In this document: one piece after another, positions 5,963 to 6,024 of the stretch
How positions within the stretch are numbered: position 1 is the stretch's first letter
Layout: each line of letters starts with the position of its first letter
Source: Bacillaceae bacterium UBA7792
GTDB lineage: Bacteria > Bacillota > Bacilli > Bacillales > Cytobacillaceae
Direction: 5' to 3'
DNA length: 6,024 nt
Assembly (NCBI GenBank): GCA_002480735.1
Contig: DLCS01000076.1
Span: forward strand, 4,784 to 10,807
Position numbers and translations under genes: made by a program
The notes under the pieces: generated by a model
Databases searched by the model: none
Seen by the model: the letters and a program-made list of their open reading frames with translations, nothing else
Told to the model about the DNA's origin: nothing

Positions 5963-6024
5963 CTAACTTGAATGAAGACCACACTCGGTTTTTCTCCAAC
6001 CTGACCATCGTCCTGCACGAGGGT
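5963..6024 (-). CDS. cysH: APS/PAPS reductase CysH (C-terminal 20 codons only)
   Basis: Reading the minus strand from the right edge gives PRAGRWSGWRKTECGLHSS and a TAG stop at 5963-5965; the start lies outside the window. The RxGRW then KTECGLH ending is the hallmark of assimilatory APS/PAPS reductases, whose catalytic cysteine is in the ECG(I/L)H motif. The enzyme reduces APS or PAPS to sulfite using thioredoxin. The paired cysteines that bind the 4Fe-4S cluster in APS-type enzymes would normally be upstream and beside this tail; they cannot be judged here, so APS versus PAPS preference is open. The tail is only 16 bases from cysP, which matches the first two genes of the B. subtilis cysH operon. 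The short length seen is offset by the diagnostic motif. Confidence 0.9.
   Translation of the reverse strand, partial: PRAGRWSGWRKTECGLHSS

Overview
The window comes from a low-to-medium-GC Gram-positive bacterium, most likely a member of the Bacillaceae. The signs are strong AGGAGG-type ribosome binding sites, frequent TTG starts, and a gene order that matches the Bacillus cysH sulfate-assimilation operon. I recognise families and gene order from memory; no database search was run.

Layout. At the left edge (1-230, + strand) is the C-terminal end of a nucleobase:cation symporter-2 (purine or xanthine permease type). A GC-rich hairpin at 237-265 separates it from the convergent genes that fill the rest of the window, all on the minus strand. 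Read in their direction of transcription (right to left) these are: the last 20 codons of cysH (5963-6024), the PiT-type sulfate permease cysP (4870-5946), ATP sulfurylase sat (3725-4873), APS kinase cysC (3109-3711), uroporphyrinogen-III C-methyltransferase sumT/ylnD (2317-3093), sirohydrochlorin ferrochelatase sirB/ylnE (1570-2304), and an acyl-CoA dehydrogenase (304-1509).

How the genes work together. CysP brings sulfate in, Sat activates it to adenylyl sulfate (APS), CysC phosphorylates APS to PAPS, and CysH reduces APS/PAPS to sulfite. SumT and SirB make part of siroheme, the prosthetic group of the sulfite reductase that takes sulfite to sulfide. From cysH to sirB the genes are 12-17 bases apart or overlap by 4, and most ribosome binding sites overlap or abut the preceding stop codon, as expected for one polycistronic, translationally coupled transcript. 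The promoter and leader lie outside the window.

Points worth a second look. The sirC/ylnF gene (precorrin-2 dehydrogenase) that closes this operon in B. subtilis is absent, and its place is taken by an acyl-CoA dehydrogenase with glutaryl-CoA-dehydrogenase-like substrate residues. The three consecutive genes cysP, sat and cysC all appear to start with TTG. I see no mobile element, CRISPR array, RNA gene or previously undescribed system; this is mostly an ordinary metabolic region.
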